From Acytostelium subglobosum LB1 (lineage: Eukaryota > Evosea > Eumycetozoa > Acytosteliales > Acytosteliaceae), in NCBI RefSeq assembly GCF_000787575.1, contig NW_012236526.1:1116001-1180000 (forward strand): a stretch of DNA of 64,000 nucleotides, read 5' to 3'. The stretch's first letter is position 1. Every line of letters begins with the position of its first letter. Positions 25,928 to 39,330 of the stretch are shown piece by piece. The notes beneath the pieces are model-generated. The model made no database searches. It was not told the origin of the DNA and saw nothing but the letters and a program-made list of their open reading frames with translations. The position numbers and the translations under genes are program-made.

Positions 25928-26654
25928 ATGTCAAACATGATAAGGTTCTGGGAAAAGGGATCAAAGATAGTGGCAGTGGCAAGAAACTATGTGGCACATG
26001 CAAAGGAGTTGGGAAATGAGGTACCAACCGAGCCATTCTTCTTCTTGAAGCCAATGTCTAGTTATGTGCGTCAGGGCAGTCCAATCGAGATTCCTCGTCA
26101 GACAAACGACGTTCATCACGAGGTCGAATTGGGAGTGGTGATTGGCAAGCGAGGCAGAGACATCACCAGCGCCAACGCAATGGATCACGTCGGTGGCTAC
26201 ACCCTGGCACTGGACCTCACTGCCCGCGACCTCCAATCCAAGGCCAAAGAGAAGCAACAATGCTGGACCATTGCCAAAGGCTTTGATACCTTCTGTCCCA
26301 TCTCTGACTTCATCCCCAAAGACAAGATCGCCAACCCAGGCAACATCGAACTCTGGCTCTCAGTCGATGGTGCAATCAAACAAAAGGACTTTACCTCCAA
26401 GATGATCTTTGGGTAAGTGTTGTTGTTGTTATTGTTGTTGACAGACATGATTGATTGAACTAACATCATGTACACTATAATATAGTATTCCCGAGTTGAT
26501 CCAATTTGTGAGCCAGGTGATGACATTGGAGGAAGGTGATGTTATACTTACAGGTACACCAGCTGGTGTTGGACCTCTCAAGGCTGGTCAAAAGGTTAGA
26601 GCAGGTATCAGTGATGTTATAGAAATGGAGTTTGATATCATTCAAAGGAAGTAA
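25928..26654 (+). CDS. fahd1: Fumarylacetoacetate hydrolase family protein, FAHD1-like acylpyruvase/oxaloacetate decarboxylase
   Basis: Two exons (25928-26412, 26486-26654) encode 217 residues, close to the usual ~220 of FAHD1. Diagnostic stretches are the N-terminal [20 protein letters not shown], the metal-site region [14 protein letters not shown], the [14 protein letters not shown] strand and the C-terminal [19 protein letters not shown]. The family hydrolyses acylpyruvates and decarboxylates oxaloacetate, usually in mitochondria, with Mg2+. The ATG at 25928 starts right at the conserved fold, so no long targeting peptide is present. The gene begins only 120 bp after giant gene 3. Confidence 0.93.
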
Positions 26655-26926
26655 ACATATACACTATTCATTCATTCATTCATTCAAATGAGATAATAAT
26701 AAGATAATAAGAGTGAGTGAATTTTGAACATTGTTTGACTTTCCCACGAGAAGTCAATTAGTGAACACCTCATCCCACACACTGTCGCTCACCACCAACT
26801 CCCAATTTCTTCTTTTTGAACTTGAGATAATCTCTCACTTTCATTCATTCATTCATCTCATTCAATCAATATCTTTATATTAGTATTAGTTATTATTATT
26901 AGTTGTAGTAGAAGAGAAAGAACAAG

Positions 26927-28744
<1,818 letters not shown>

Positions 28745-30120
28745 GTTCAATCATTCATTCATTCAATCATTCAATCAATCAATCATCCTCCATCACACGA
28801 CTTTTACGCATTACTTCACCAGACAGGCGTCCATTCGATAATCCTGAATGAAGCATTCATACCCCATCCATATCCAAAATAAACTGTGCAAAGCTACAAC
28901 CCTTTTATTATTACATCAACAACAAACAATGGATGAATGTGGACCTTGGACCAGCCCATCACCAGGCAGGTCCAACGGTTGGTTAGAGACGTTAAGGCCC
29001 TCAAATCAATCAACTTTTCCCTCCATTTTTAATTTTTTCATTAATCACCAAACCCCTCTTTTTTCTCCATCTCTCTTCCCCCCATGAACAATTCTCAAAC
29101 AGCAGGTTCTTTGCCAACGCGTCACTCAAAGATAGGACGGTTATTGTTATAATTATAAAAATAATATTATTATTTGTTTGTTTGTTTAGTGTGTGTATCT
29201 GTAGAATATAAATAACTCTATAATATATATATTATTTACGAGACATAATCATTATCTTCATCAACAACATCATAATAGGTAAACTATCACAATTCTTCTT
29301 CTTTCTTTATATCAATCACATGTTTGATACATGACATGTAGTTTATTGCGACACACAGCATCAGGAACGAACAAACACACAACAACAACAACAACAACAG
29401 ATATCTAAGATCTTCATTAGTGGATTGTCTTACATCAATCAATAGCATCTGATCAGATCAATCACATCTTCTTTATGTCAACTACACTCACACACAATCA
29501 CTCACCTCGATAACAATCATGATTGATGAAACAAACAAAGTACCTCTCTATTCAAGACATCAGTGATGTTTAGTTAGGTCGGCATGTCTCTACCCTGTGT
29601 CTATTTATACTTGGAGTGAGAGAGAGAGAGATAACTTTATTTGTGTGTTTGTGTGTCGCACACTTCACCTCAACTCAACTCAACTCATGTGAGTGAGTGT
29701 GTGAGTGTTGTTGACATCACGCGAGGAGTTGTTGTTGTATGTACAACATCAGCAGTTGTAATCAATTTAATGATTGATTGATTGATTGTGAGTGATCACA
29801 GTCACTCCAACAACAATGTTGTCTGTGACTGTCACCTTCAACTTAGAGTTGTGATCACCACCTTTAGTTAGTCTATCTCTCTTTGTTTTATTTATTATAT
29901 GTTGTACAAGTAGTCTTGAAGTTGTAGTTGTAGTTGTAGTCATAGTCGTCGGCAGTAGTTAAATCAATCAATCAAGTTGCTAACAAAACAGATCAGTTCA
30001 TTCATTCAAGAAAGATCATCAAACAGATAGATATAGTGATTGAGATAGATAGATAGATAGTTATATCAATCATACACAACAACAACACATACACATAAAT
30101 ATATATATATACACACAGAA
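28745..30120. other. Long intergenic region / PP1 gene leader
   Basis: About 1.4 kb without a supportable gene. It holds simple-sequence tracts: ATTCATTC near 28750, CAACAA near 29385, GAGAGAGAGAG near 29618, TTGTAGTTGTAG near 29930, and GATAGATAGATAG near 30045 just before the PP1 ATG. GTAAAC after ATAATAG near 29278 could be a 5' leader splice donor, but I cannot confirm this. Confidence 0.45.
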
Positions 30121-31150
30121 ATGGAGATTGACTTGGATTCTATAATAGAGAGACTATTGGAGCCTAGAACTTCAAAGCCTGGCAAGCTAGTGGATCTGCG
30201 TGAGGAGGAGATCAGGTATCTGACAGTGCAGGCGACAGAGATATTCAACAACCAGCCAATCTTGCTGGAGCTAGAGGCACCCATCAAGATCTGTGGCGAC
30301 ATCCACGGACAGTACTACGACCTGCTGCGTCTGTTTGAATACGGTGGCCTGCCACCCCAGTCCAACTACCTGTTCCTGGGCGATTATGTCGACCGTGGCA
30401 AGCAGTCGCTGGAGACCATCTGTCTGCTGCTGGCCTACAAGATCAAGTACCCCGAGAACTTCTTCATCCTGCGTGGCAACCACGAGTGCGCCTCGATCAA
30501 CCGCATCTACGGCTTCTACGACGAGTGCAAGCGTCGCTACAACACCAAGCTCTGGAAGGCCTTCACCGACTGCTTCAACTGTCTGCCGGTGGCCGCCATC
30601 ATCGACGAGAAGATCCTCTGCATGCACGGTGGTCTGTCGCCCGACCTCAAGTCCATGGACCAGATCCGTCGCATCCAGCGTCCCACCGTCGTGCCCGACA
30701 ACGGACTGCTCTGCGACCTCCTCTGGGCCGACCCCGAGAAGTCCATCCAAGGTTGGGAGGACAATGACCGTGGAGTATCATATATATTCGGTCCAGACGT
30801 TGTAGAATCATTTTTAAAGAAGCATGACCTAGATCTAATATGTAGAGCTCATCAAGTATGTATCGAGGAAGTTGGTTCAATCACTCAATCAATCAATCAA
30901 TCTAACTCTCTATCTCTATCAATAGGTCGTGGAGGATGGCTATGAGTTCTTTGCGAAACGACAACTTGTAACTTTATTTTCAGCACCAAACTACTTTGGA
31001 GAGTTTGATAACGCCGGTGCGATGATGGGAGTCGACGAGACGTTGATGTGCTCCTTCCAGATATTGAAACCAGCCGATAAGAAGAAGAGTATTGCTGACA
31101 GCAGCAGCAGACCACTGACTCCGCCCAGAAACAAGCAACAAAAGAAATAA
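30121..31150 (+). CDS. pppB: Serine/threonine protein phosphatase PP1 catalytic subunit
   Basis: Two exons (30121-30855, 30926-31150) encode 319 residues. All PPP-family signatures are present: [26 protein letters not shown], and the C-terminal [16 protein letters not shown] with the two-metal catalytic set (D, H, D, N, H, H). The sequence is extremely conserved with animal and yeast PP1. The tail contains RPLTPPR, the usual inhibitory CDK phosphorylation site. PP1 works as a holoenzyme with RVxF-type regulatory subunits in cell cycle, glycogen and cytoskeletal control. The exon 1/2 junction lies within the [14 protein letters not shown] motif, which confirms the intron. Confidence 0.97.
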
Positions 31151-31925
31151 ACGCCACAGTCGCCTCACCCCTCAAAAGAAGCCCTTTATAACAACAACAT
31201 AGAATATATATCAATCATGTTCCATCCAGCTCCAGCATGCATTCAATCAATCAATCACTCAATCACTCAACCAATTGTCCGACTGATCTCTGGTCCAGAG
31301 TCATCCCACACTCAATCACACTTCGCTTGCAATCCAAGGAACAAGCGAAGAGATGTACATTAATAGATGGGGGGTTGGATTGGACATGGTCAATAGATGT
31401 TTCCTTGTCGCTCGGAGTTCCAGTTGTTCAGACCATATCATCACTCACTCAAACATATGATTGATGCCAGGACCATTGACCACAGACCAAAGTACTCACT
31501 CAATCTCATCATCCAAAGCGACCAAAAGGCTCACTCTAATAACTCTAATCATGTAACCAGTGTGTCTAAAGTGTTTTTTCAACATCATTTAGACTGGTCA
31601 CTCTGTCTGAAAGTTACTGATCACTCATTCAATCCTGAGTCCCGGGATACCAAGTGATCAAAACCAGGCTCATTCACACACACACACACATTCCCACTCA
31701 CTCACCAGACCCAACGAATCTCTGGCACAAACAATGTTCTGTTTAGGTGCTTTCACACGAAAATATCACTCTTTCGATTGTGGGGGTAGGCGAAAGTGGG
31801 GTTCAGAGTCCACAAATAGGATTCAAATCGCATGTTAACAAGACATTCACAAAGATCACTTCTTATTTGTACATAGTTATATATAACTCTTATATTATTA
31901 CATTTATTATTAATATTTTAATAAA
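31151..31925. other. Intergenic spacer
   Basis: About 775 bp without a supportable gene. Contains TCAATCAATCACTCAATCACTC tetranucleotide tracts near 31240 and a CACACACACACACA run near 31678. AT-rich leader (31860-31925) before the ABC transporter start. Confidence 0.45.
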
Positions 31926-34664
31926 ATGGCATTAAAAGGTGCGGGACAAATCAACCCGTTAACACAATTCACCGCTGTGCTATGGTTAAAGTTCTTGCAA
32001 TCTGTAAGTCATATTATTGATTGATTGATTGAATGATTGTGAATGGTCTACATGATCATCTAACTAACCCGCCTTTGTTACCGACTCTTATTAGAGTAGG
32101 GATGTTAAGTTCATCGTCATGGGATTCATGTTCCCGGTATGTATACACATCAACCATCGTGATCACTCAATCAATCATACTCATTCTCTCACTCAATCAA
32201 TCACTCAATTATAGGCTGTTACAATATTCTTGGCATTGATATTCAATTTCTTGATCAATATCAATCCTTCATTGTCTGATAATATGGTTGTACCATTCGC
32301 CAAGATGCCATTGACAATCAATCCAAGTGTGAATGGAACAGAGACACCATTGCTCAATGTAATGCAATCAACTTTGGAGTTCCAATATGAGATGTTTCCA
32401 AATATCTCTGATATGAATGCTGCCATTCTCAACGACTCACTCATGTATCAACTTGGTGGCTATGACTTTGCCAACTTCAACAATCAATCATTGTTCACCA
32501 ACATCTATTTCAACTATTCCTCCACAATCCCATCACTTACTCAGTCCTACTACATTAGTTTGTGTAAGTAGTGCTCTACTCTTGCCATCCTGCCACCGGC
32601 TGGTCACGTGACTAACCATGTACACCACAAAACAGACAAGTATCTCACTGGCCACGACTTGTTCATTGAGGAGAGACAAAGCACATTAGACTCTGGCGTC
32701 ACTTTCAAGTTGTTTGAGTACATTGGTCCAATCCTCATTCAGTATGGATACGTGTTCCTCGTGCCTTACTTTGCCATTTTGGTCGTGATTGATCGCGAGA
32801 AGGGTATCAAGAATCATCTGTTCCTAAACTCACTGCAACGCAAGGTATATTGGTCTGGCTACCTTTTGGCCGATCTTCTTTGTTTCCTCATCCCCGCTAT
32901 CCTCGGTTGGATGGCATTGGCCATTGCAAGAATCGATGGTTTCTATAACAATGCAGGATCATTCTTCCTCTTTGTTTGCTTTGGTTTCTCAGCCATCCCA
33001 TTTGGATACCTTCTCCAGTTTGCTTTCGACAAAGAGGAGACTGCCAACAGTATGTATTATCTCTTATTCATTCACTCTTTTGTTGATTGATTGATTGACT
33101 AACACTGGAACAATCCCAACACTTATACTCAATCAATCAAACAAAGAATGGCTATACCCATTGACATCATTGTTCTCATTGATTCCATCAGTGATCATTA
33201 CATTCGCTGCACCAGGTGGACAAGCACCATCTGGTGTTCAACTGGCTCTCTCACTCTTGCCATCATATTCACTTTACAATGGACTCTCACAGATTGTTAG
33301 ACACCAAGGAAACGTTGGCCTCACAATCATGATGCAGTGTATCTCTGGAGTGCTCTGTCTATTCCTCATTTAGTATGTGTGTTCATGTCACACCCAATCA
33401 CTCTCATTACTAACATCAACCATCCAACCATAGCATTGCTGAGCTTATCATCAACAGACCAACTGGACATGCCATCAAGGACATTGAGCAGAGATCTCAA
33501 AAGACTGGTGATGCTGATGTCGTTGCTGAGAGGAACTTGATCACTTCTGGCGATCACAACCGTATTATCACAGTGGACGGCATATTCAAGCAGTTCTTTG
33601 AGGAGATGCCGGACGACAAGAGTGGCGTTCACAAGCGCCGCATCAAGTACGCCGTTGACGGAGTATGGTTTGGCGTGGAGAATGGAGAGTGCTTCGGTCT
33701 GCTCGGTCACAACGGTGCCGGTAAGACCACCCTACTCAACATTATGACTGGAGTGCTCAACCCAGATGCAGGCAGTGGATCGATCGATGGACACAACGTC
33801 AACACTGCCAAGGAGCTGGCCTTCCAGTCTGTGGGCTCATGTCCACAGTTTGACATCCTATTTGACAACTTGACCATCTCTGAGCACCTGAAGTTCTTCA
33901 GTTGGATCAAGTGTCTGCCCAAGGCCGACATCCAGTCTCAGATCGACTACTTTATCCAAAAGTTCGAGATTGAGGAGCATCGCCACAAGAAGTCAAAGGA
34001 GCTGAGTGGAGGCACGAAGCGTAAGCTGAGCGTGGCATGCAGTTTGATTGGATCGCCTAGAGTTGTATTCATGGACGAGGCCTCCTCAGGATTGGATCCA
34101 GCCAGTCGTAGACATCTCTGGGGTCTGATCAACGAGCTCAAGACGGGCAAGGCCATCATCCTCACCACACACTCAATGGACGAAGCCGACTTCCTTTGCG
34201 ACCGCATTGCCATCATGAGCGATGGTAAGCTCAAATGCCTCGGCACACCAATGCACCTTAAGCACAAGTATGGCTCTGGCTACTCCCTGGACATCCAGCC
34301 AGTCGACCTATCATCCAACAAGACTGAGATTCAAAAGTATGTATACACAAGGAATGATCAATCATACATAACAAATTGACTGACTCATTCTCCTTCCAGC
34401 TTTGTCCGCACCAAATTCCCAGACGCAGTACTAGTAGAGAAGTTGGGTGGAGTCATCACTTATGATATACCAACTGAGAAGCTGTCTTTGGCTCGTCTCT
34501 TTAGGGAGTTCGAGTCGAACAAGCAAGCATTGGGTGTGTTGGACTTCTCCGTGTCACAAACATCTTTGGAAAAGGTGTTCCTTAAGTTCGCTCTGGAGCA
34601 GACTGCATCCGATGAGCATGACAATACTGAAGTCATCAAGAAGAAGAAGTACTTGTTCTGTTGA
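31926..34664 (+). CDS. ABCA-family half transporter
   Basis: Seven exons (31926-32003, 32095-32136, 32215-32563, 32636-33049, 33147-33372, 33434-34336, 34400-34664) give 758 residues: one membrane domain followed by one nucleotide-binding domain. A first helix (FPAVTIFLALIFNFLI) precedes a large extracytosolic loop with several N-glycosylation sequons, then a five-helix bundle. The ATPase domain (~430-680) has Walker A GHNGAGKTT (~460), signature LSGGTKRKL (~559), Walker B VVFMDEASSGLDP (~580) and switch LTTHSMDEAD, all intact. ABCA proteins move lipids or sterols. A half transporter should dimerise. The two first exons are unusually small (78 and 42 nt). Substrate cannot be told from sequence. 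Confidence 0.92.
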
Positions 34665-34864
34665 TCCTTCATTTTTTTAATATATAAATTAAAATATAAA
34701 TTTTATATAATTACAATCAATCATTAATATTTTTTGCTCAATCATATTGATGGTGAGTTATATAATTGATCTTGGATTGCTTGCTCCTCCATCTTTTCCT
34801 ATTTCGAGGGATAATGATTAGTTAACAATTTTTATCCTTTTACCATTAAAGGACATAACTTATC

Positions 34865-35260
34865 TTAACATACATTATGAAGACTGAGTAGATACCTCCT
34901 TACGACCTTATTAAGTTCGTAGGTGTTGTCATTGAATAGTCGGTAGTTTTGGAATGTTTGCATTCCTTGGGAGTTAACCTCTCGTACTTGCATCTCCCAA
35001 ACAGTGTCATTCTCTCTACATCCAAAAGTCTTTATATTTCCAAGTCTAAACTCTTTGATCAAGTTCTTTGTTCTATCATCATAAATCTCTAAAGCCTCTG
35101 GTTGTAAACGAACTAGACATCTTTGTCCATGGAACATAATATCTTTAAACCAATGTTCACTTGTATTTAATAATGATGATTTCTCTCTTCCACCACCATT
35201 CTTTGTCTTTAATTGTTTAGGTTGTAATATATTTCTAAACGTAGTCTTAATTCCTACCAT
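34865..35260 (-). CDS. Small PH/PTB-like domain protein (131 aa)
   Basis: Single exon, 131 residues. After a short basic leader, residues ~40-128 alternate strands in a pattern suggestive of a PH-superfold (IRS-type PTB-like) domain: CLVRLQPEALEIYDD, KEFRLGNIKTFGC, TVWEMQV, then a C-terminal helix YELNKVVRRYLLSLH. No catalytic motif is visible. It lies on the same strand as, and just beyond the 3' end of, the VPS9 gene, whose N-terminal domain shows a similar strand pattern (RVLRLTSRGIANV...EVFVLEYN...IVQEITSRLKL). It may be an adaptor binding lipid or peptide. Function is not known to me. Confidence 0.7.
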   Translation of the reverse strand: MVGIKTTFRNILQPKQLKTKNGGGREKSSLLNTSEHWFKDIMFHGQRCLVRLQPEALEIYDDRTKNLIKEFRLGNIKTFGCRENDTVWEMQVREVNSQGMQTFQNYRLFNDNTYELNKVVRRYLLSLHNVC

Positions 35261-35738
35261 TATTATTAATATTATTTATTAGTCTAACTTATTATTATTA
35301 TTGATTGGGATAATGAGTAATAAGTAGTTTGAGTGAATGATAACTTAGAGGTGTTGACCTATGACTAAACACACAGATGATCGTATTATGTTAAGATTGT
35401 GTGGTCTAAGGTGATTCGGCAGACACATCATTGTTCTAAAGACATCTCCCACCCACATCTACTCATTCATACCTCCAATGATCATAGGGTGAGTGTGTTA
35501 GTATAAATAAGTGTGTGTGTTATTATCTGTTTGAGTGCGTGGTTGTTACACAAAACAAAGTTGATAATTATTCGATGTCCAGATCCATGTGTTTACCTTA
35601 AAAGGAAATTTTATCATGGTCTTGTCCAAATGTAATCTCAATCCTCCTCATAAGTGTTAAAGTACAACAAGTTTATTGGTAAAGGGATGGTGGTCATCGT
35701 GATCACAATGTATTGGGAACAATGAACAGCACTGCATC
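35261..35738. other. Intergenic spacer
   Basis: About 480 bp between two minus-strand genes. AT-rich with a GTGTGTGTG run near 35510. Nothing else recognised. Confidence 0.4.
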
Positions 35739-37951
35739 TTATTCGTACAGCTCATTGAGTGATTCAAGCATTGATGTAGTAGTTTGAGGTAGACCAATAC
35801 GATTGAGACTCAAACTTATTGACCTCTCCCTACCTCTGGCTGATAGGGCATGTGGATGTCTTGGCACCGCTGCACTACTCCAAGCCAAGGAACTGTTGGG
35901 TGGCGATGATGATAATGATGTTGGCAATAATAATGGTGAAGTTGGAGGACCATCCATCTCGTCATCAGAAGTGATCATCTCTGGATTTGTTGTAGACTTG
36001 CTCGATGGACTTGATCTGAATTGAATAAGATCATCTATTATCGTTGCCGTTTCAAAGTTATCCATCTTGAGTGATCTCAACAGACTGAGAGTGGAGCTGA
36101 ACACTGTCAAGTAGTATCCGCCCTCGCCTCCCATCTTGTCCGGATCGCACAATTGCCACAAGTACTGATTGATAAACTCCAACTCATTAACTCCAGAGTT
36201 AACAACTACATATATATATATCTATGTTTGATCGATCAGTTAGTATGATGAATGATTGATTGATTGATTGAATGGTGGATGGCATAACGATAGCTTACGG
36301 GAAGGAAGTCATCAGCGCTAAGGAATATATCATCGGATGTCTTGTTCTTGATTCGTTGCTCGTAGTTGACACAGTTGTAGATGGCACGTGCCGATGCTAG
36401 GATCGTGTCTAGCTTGTGTTGAGGGATGTCTACACATCGGTCTAATCCTCCGAGTTCAAGGATGGCAGCCTTCCAATTACTCTGTGTGATGAACTCCTTC
36501 TTGATACCGTAGAACTCTTGAGGCTTGCCTTTCAACTTCTCAATGTGTTGCCTCAGCAGTGTCTCGTCCTTGGACACTTGTGCCGCGATAGCCTGGTGCA
36601 GAGGCCTGTACAGTCTTAAAATAATGGTCTTTTCCAAGTTCCTCTCGATGATTGCAGACAAGTTTGCGTCATCCTCATGTGTAGCCTCGCCCGAGTCCAC
36701 CAACAGTCGTCTTAGATGCTCTTGCTTCTCAGTGAGTATGTTCATCTTTGTGTTATCGATGAACTGTCTCACCTGGATGGCAACGGTTTGAGGCTGTTGC
36801 TTCAACATATATGGGAAGTTGCTAATAAAGTGCTGGATGGTGCGACGCTCCACAGAGCCAGGACCAAGAATCAATCGGTCGATCTCTGAGTGCATTCTCT
36901 GCTCTTCGGTCGTACCCAAGATCTGTGACAGCTTCATTGCTCGCTTGCTCTGTTGATGATGGTGCATGCCTGGTGGGATGCGAACATCATCGTAAGACTC
37001 GGCTAGATGTACATTTGGTGGCGGTGATGATGAGAACGAGGCCGAAGAGATTGAAGACGACTCTGTATCATCGAATGAGAATGATCTGGACATTGAACTC
37101 ATCGGTGACATTGAGAAGAAGCTACTACTTCCACCACTGGCGTACTCTTGTTGTTGTTGGTGATGCTTGGCGCCAGAGTAGGGGACGGGTAGAGATATTG
37201 CTGGGGTGGCGGCATGCTTGGTGCCAGGTGGCTGCATAGACAACAGCTTGTGTTGATAGTTCATCGCGATGTCAAAGCCCGTCTTCTTCTTCTCGGTGAT
37301 GCGGCGTAGCTTTAGACGACTGGTGATCTCTTGAACGATCTGGTATCCAATCGTTGACTTGTAGACATAGTTGTGGGCTGCGCCATTATACTCCAACACA
37401 AACACCTCAGAGTCGCGCAAGTATATCGCACGCACATCAGCGTAAGGGTAGAGGCTTGACGTGTATTCTCCACGAACGTTGGCAATACCGCGACTGGTGA
37501 GTCGCAGCACGCGCTTCTGATGCTTGCCCCATTGATTGATCTTGGTGACGCTGTAGCTTAGTTCGGGCAGTTGTTTGAATAGTTGTTCGGCAGTGTTGAT
37601 CTCGCGCTCCGTCTCGTCGTCGCAAGAGAGCATAGAGCCAAAGCCCGAATCTGCTTCGCGGGTGTACATTGACAGGCGACTTAGGTCTGATGATATGCCT
37701 CCAATTGCATTGTTTGACTTTAGTAGGAAGCTGCTGGTTCTTGGGCTGACCATGCCAATACCAATAGGCGCGTTGGCTGTGGGAGATGAGTTGACATTGT
37801 ACACACCACATCCGGGACCTGTGCTCTGACTCAAAATAGAACGCGAAGTCGATGATGACGATGATGATGTTGTATCACTTGATGAATATGCATCATCAGA
37901 TGACATAGATATATATGAATGTGGTATTGATCTTTCGTTATTTGTTATCAT
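35739..37951 (-). CDS. VPS9-domain protein (Rab5-type guanine nucleotide exchange factor) with PH-like N-terminal domain
   Basis: Two exons on the minus strand (37951-36299 and 36221-35739), 711 residues. A Ser-rich N-terminus is followed by a PH-like domain (~115-215), a linker rich in Ser/Gln, and a VPS9 domain (~330-620). The VPS9 domain includes the helical lead (RRTIQHFISNFPYML), the core LYRPLHQAIAAQVSKDE, and SADDFLP joined across the intron to IYIYVVVNSGVNELEFINQYL, then GEGGYYLTVFSSTLSLL. VPS9 domains activate Rab5-family GTPases on early endosomes. Exon 2 was started at 36221 because that acceptor (CATAG) restores the conserved strand; the coding sequence there is a TATATATATATG run. 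The Ser-rich C-tail ends in a Glu-rich helix. Divergently placed with VPS8. Confidence 0.9.
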
Positions 37952-39330
37952 TTTTAATTAATATTTAATGATATATAATATAATTTAATACATATAATTA
38001 ATATATTATCTATCTATTGATATAAGGATCACAATATCAATCTCAAGGTGTGTACCATTGTCGCCCATCTTAGGTGCTTCCAAAGACATCAACCGACCCC
38101 GACTGTTTGAGAATGCCAATCTCCATCTGGAGGTCAAACATTCCACAATATGATGTAATCATAGTCATCATTATTATGATCAAAAAGTGTTAATCTAATA
38201 GTTTTTAGTTATTTATTTATTTCTAACTTGTCGGTTGGTCTTCTTTGCATTGCATCACACACAAAAAGTTTTGATCTTGTGAGTAAGTTTGGTTGGACAA
38301 TCAAAATTGGGGGGTAATGTGATCTAAAACTTCCCTTGTTCTCTTGGACCTATGGTACCAACGAAGACCCAATCAAAGAATCTATAACGTTAGTTAGAAG
38401 GACGAAACTCTGATTGACTTTGTATATTATTATGTTTATCTTTATTTTGATTAAGGTTTGGAGGTGATGTTGCGATTTACGCACACATCACCACTGTCAC
38501 AAATTAAAAGTCCGACCAGTCTAATGATCTGGTCGCCACAATAAGTTCCAAAGGGAAGTGCAAGATTGGAACTTATAGTTGTGTGAGACAATAGCCTGTA
38601 TGATCACTACTGTCCCTACAATTGGTAAGTATACCTTCTTCTCTCACCCAATCAATCATTATCTTTATTATTCCGAATCATTCATATTATGGTAAATACA
38701 TAATTCCCGAATATATTGTATAATTATTCAATAATCAATCAAACAAATATTTGTCAAACTCATTGACAATGAATCTCAAGTTTAATTGATGAAAATGTTG
38801 ACAATCAAACATAGTTGGAATATGAAAATTATTTAAAGGGTCAATTATAGGATTATTTTTCTTCACTTCTCAAAGCATAATTGCTTTGATCAAGTGTAGT
38901 ATCTGTTCTAGAAAGCTTAATATCTTTCTGTCCCAACATATTTGTGGACTTAAGAAATTATGTATTTATTGTAGAGGGATCACTATTGAAGTTGTAGAGC
39001 TTGCTCACCTTCAATAATAGATCAAGTACCCGCTCGGTATTGCACTAATGTCCGAGTTACCAGGATACGCCTCCATCCCCAATTAAATTAATGATAAACA
39101 ATCAGTACCAATTTTCAAGAAGTCTAGACCAAGTGATGTGCTTGGAATCGAGAACTTCAAAAATCAAGAATCTAGTTGAATTGTGTGTTGTTCATTCATT
39201 TTGGCAACTTCTTCATTCTCTGCTACTCACTCATTCCTCAAATCAAACAAAGAATAAGATATCTTATTATATTATATATAACAATACATAATCATCATCA
39301 CATGCAATAGCAACAACAACAACAACAACA
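37952..39330. promoter_or_regulatory. Shared head-to-head intergenic region of VPS9 and VPS8 genes
   Basis: About 1.4 kb between divergent start codons, so it must hold both promoters. Both ends are very AT-rich (37952-38030 and 39240-39330). The middle is more GC-rich and contains a hairpin cluster listed separately. No protein gene is supported inside. Confidence 0.5.
38463..38612 (+). other. Cluster of inverted repeats, possible structured RNA gene
   Basis: Four consecutive potential hairpins: (1) GGTGATGT TGCG at 38463-38474 pairing with CGCA 38480-38483 and ACATCACC 38485-38492; (2) CGACCAG 38513-38519 with CTGGTCG 38529-38535; (3) ATAAGTTCCAA around 38541-38551 with TTGGAACTTAT around 38566-38576, a perfect 11-bp stem; (4) GACAATAG with CTACTGTC at about 38587-38612, one mismatch. 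The element could be transcribed from either strand. Between hairpins 2 and 3, ACAATA fits an H/ACA hinge (ANANNA), but no clear guide pocket is seen. Downstream GGTAAGTAT near 38624 resembles a splice donor. Confidence 0.35.

Noticed and set aside
31790-31850. GGGTTCAGAGTCC resembling a tRNA B box
   Set aside because: No matching A box, acceptor stem or anticodon arm upstream.
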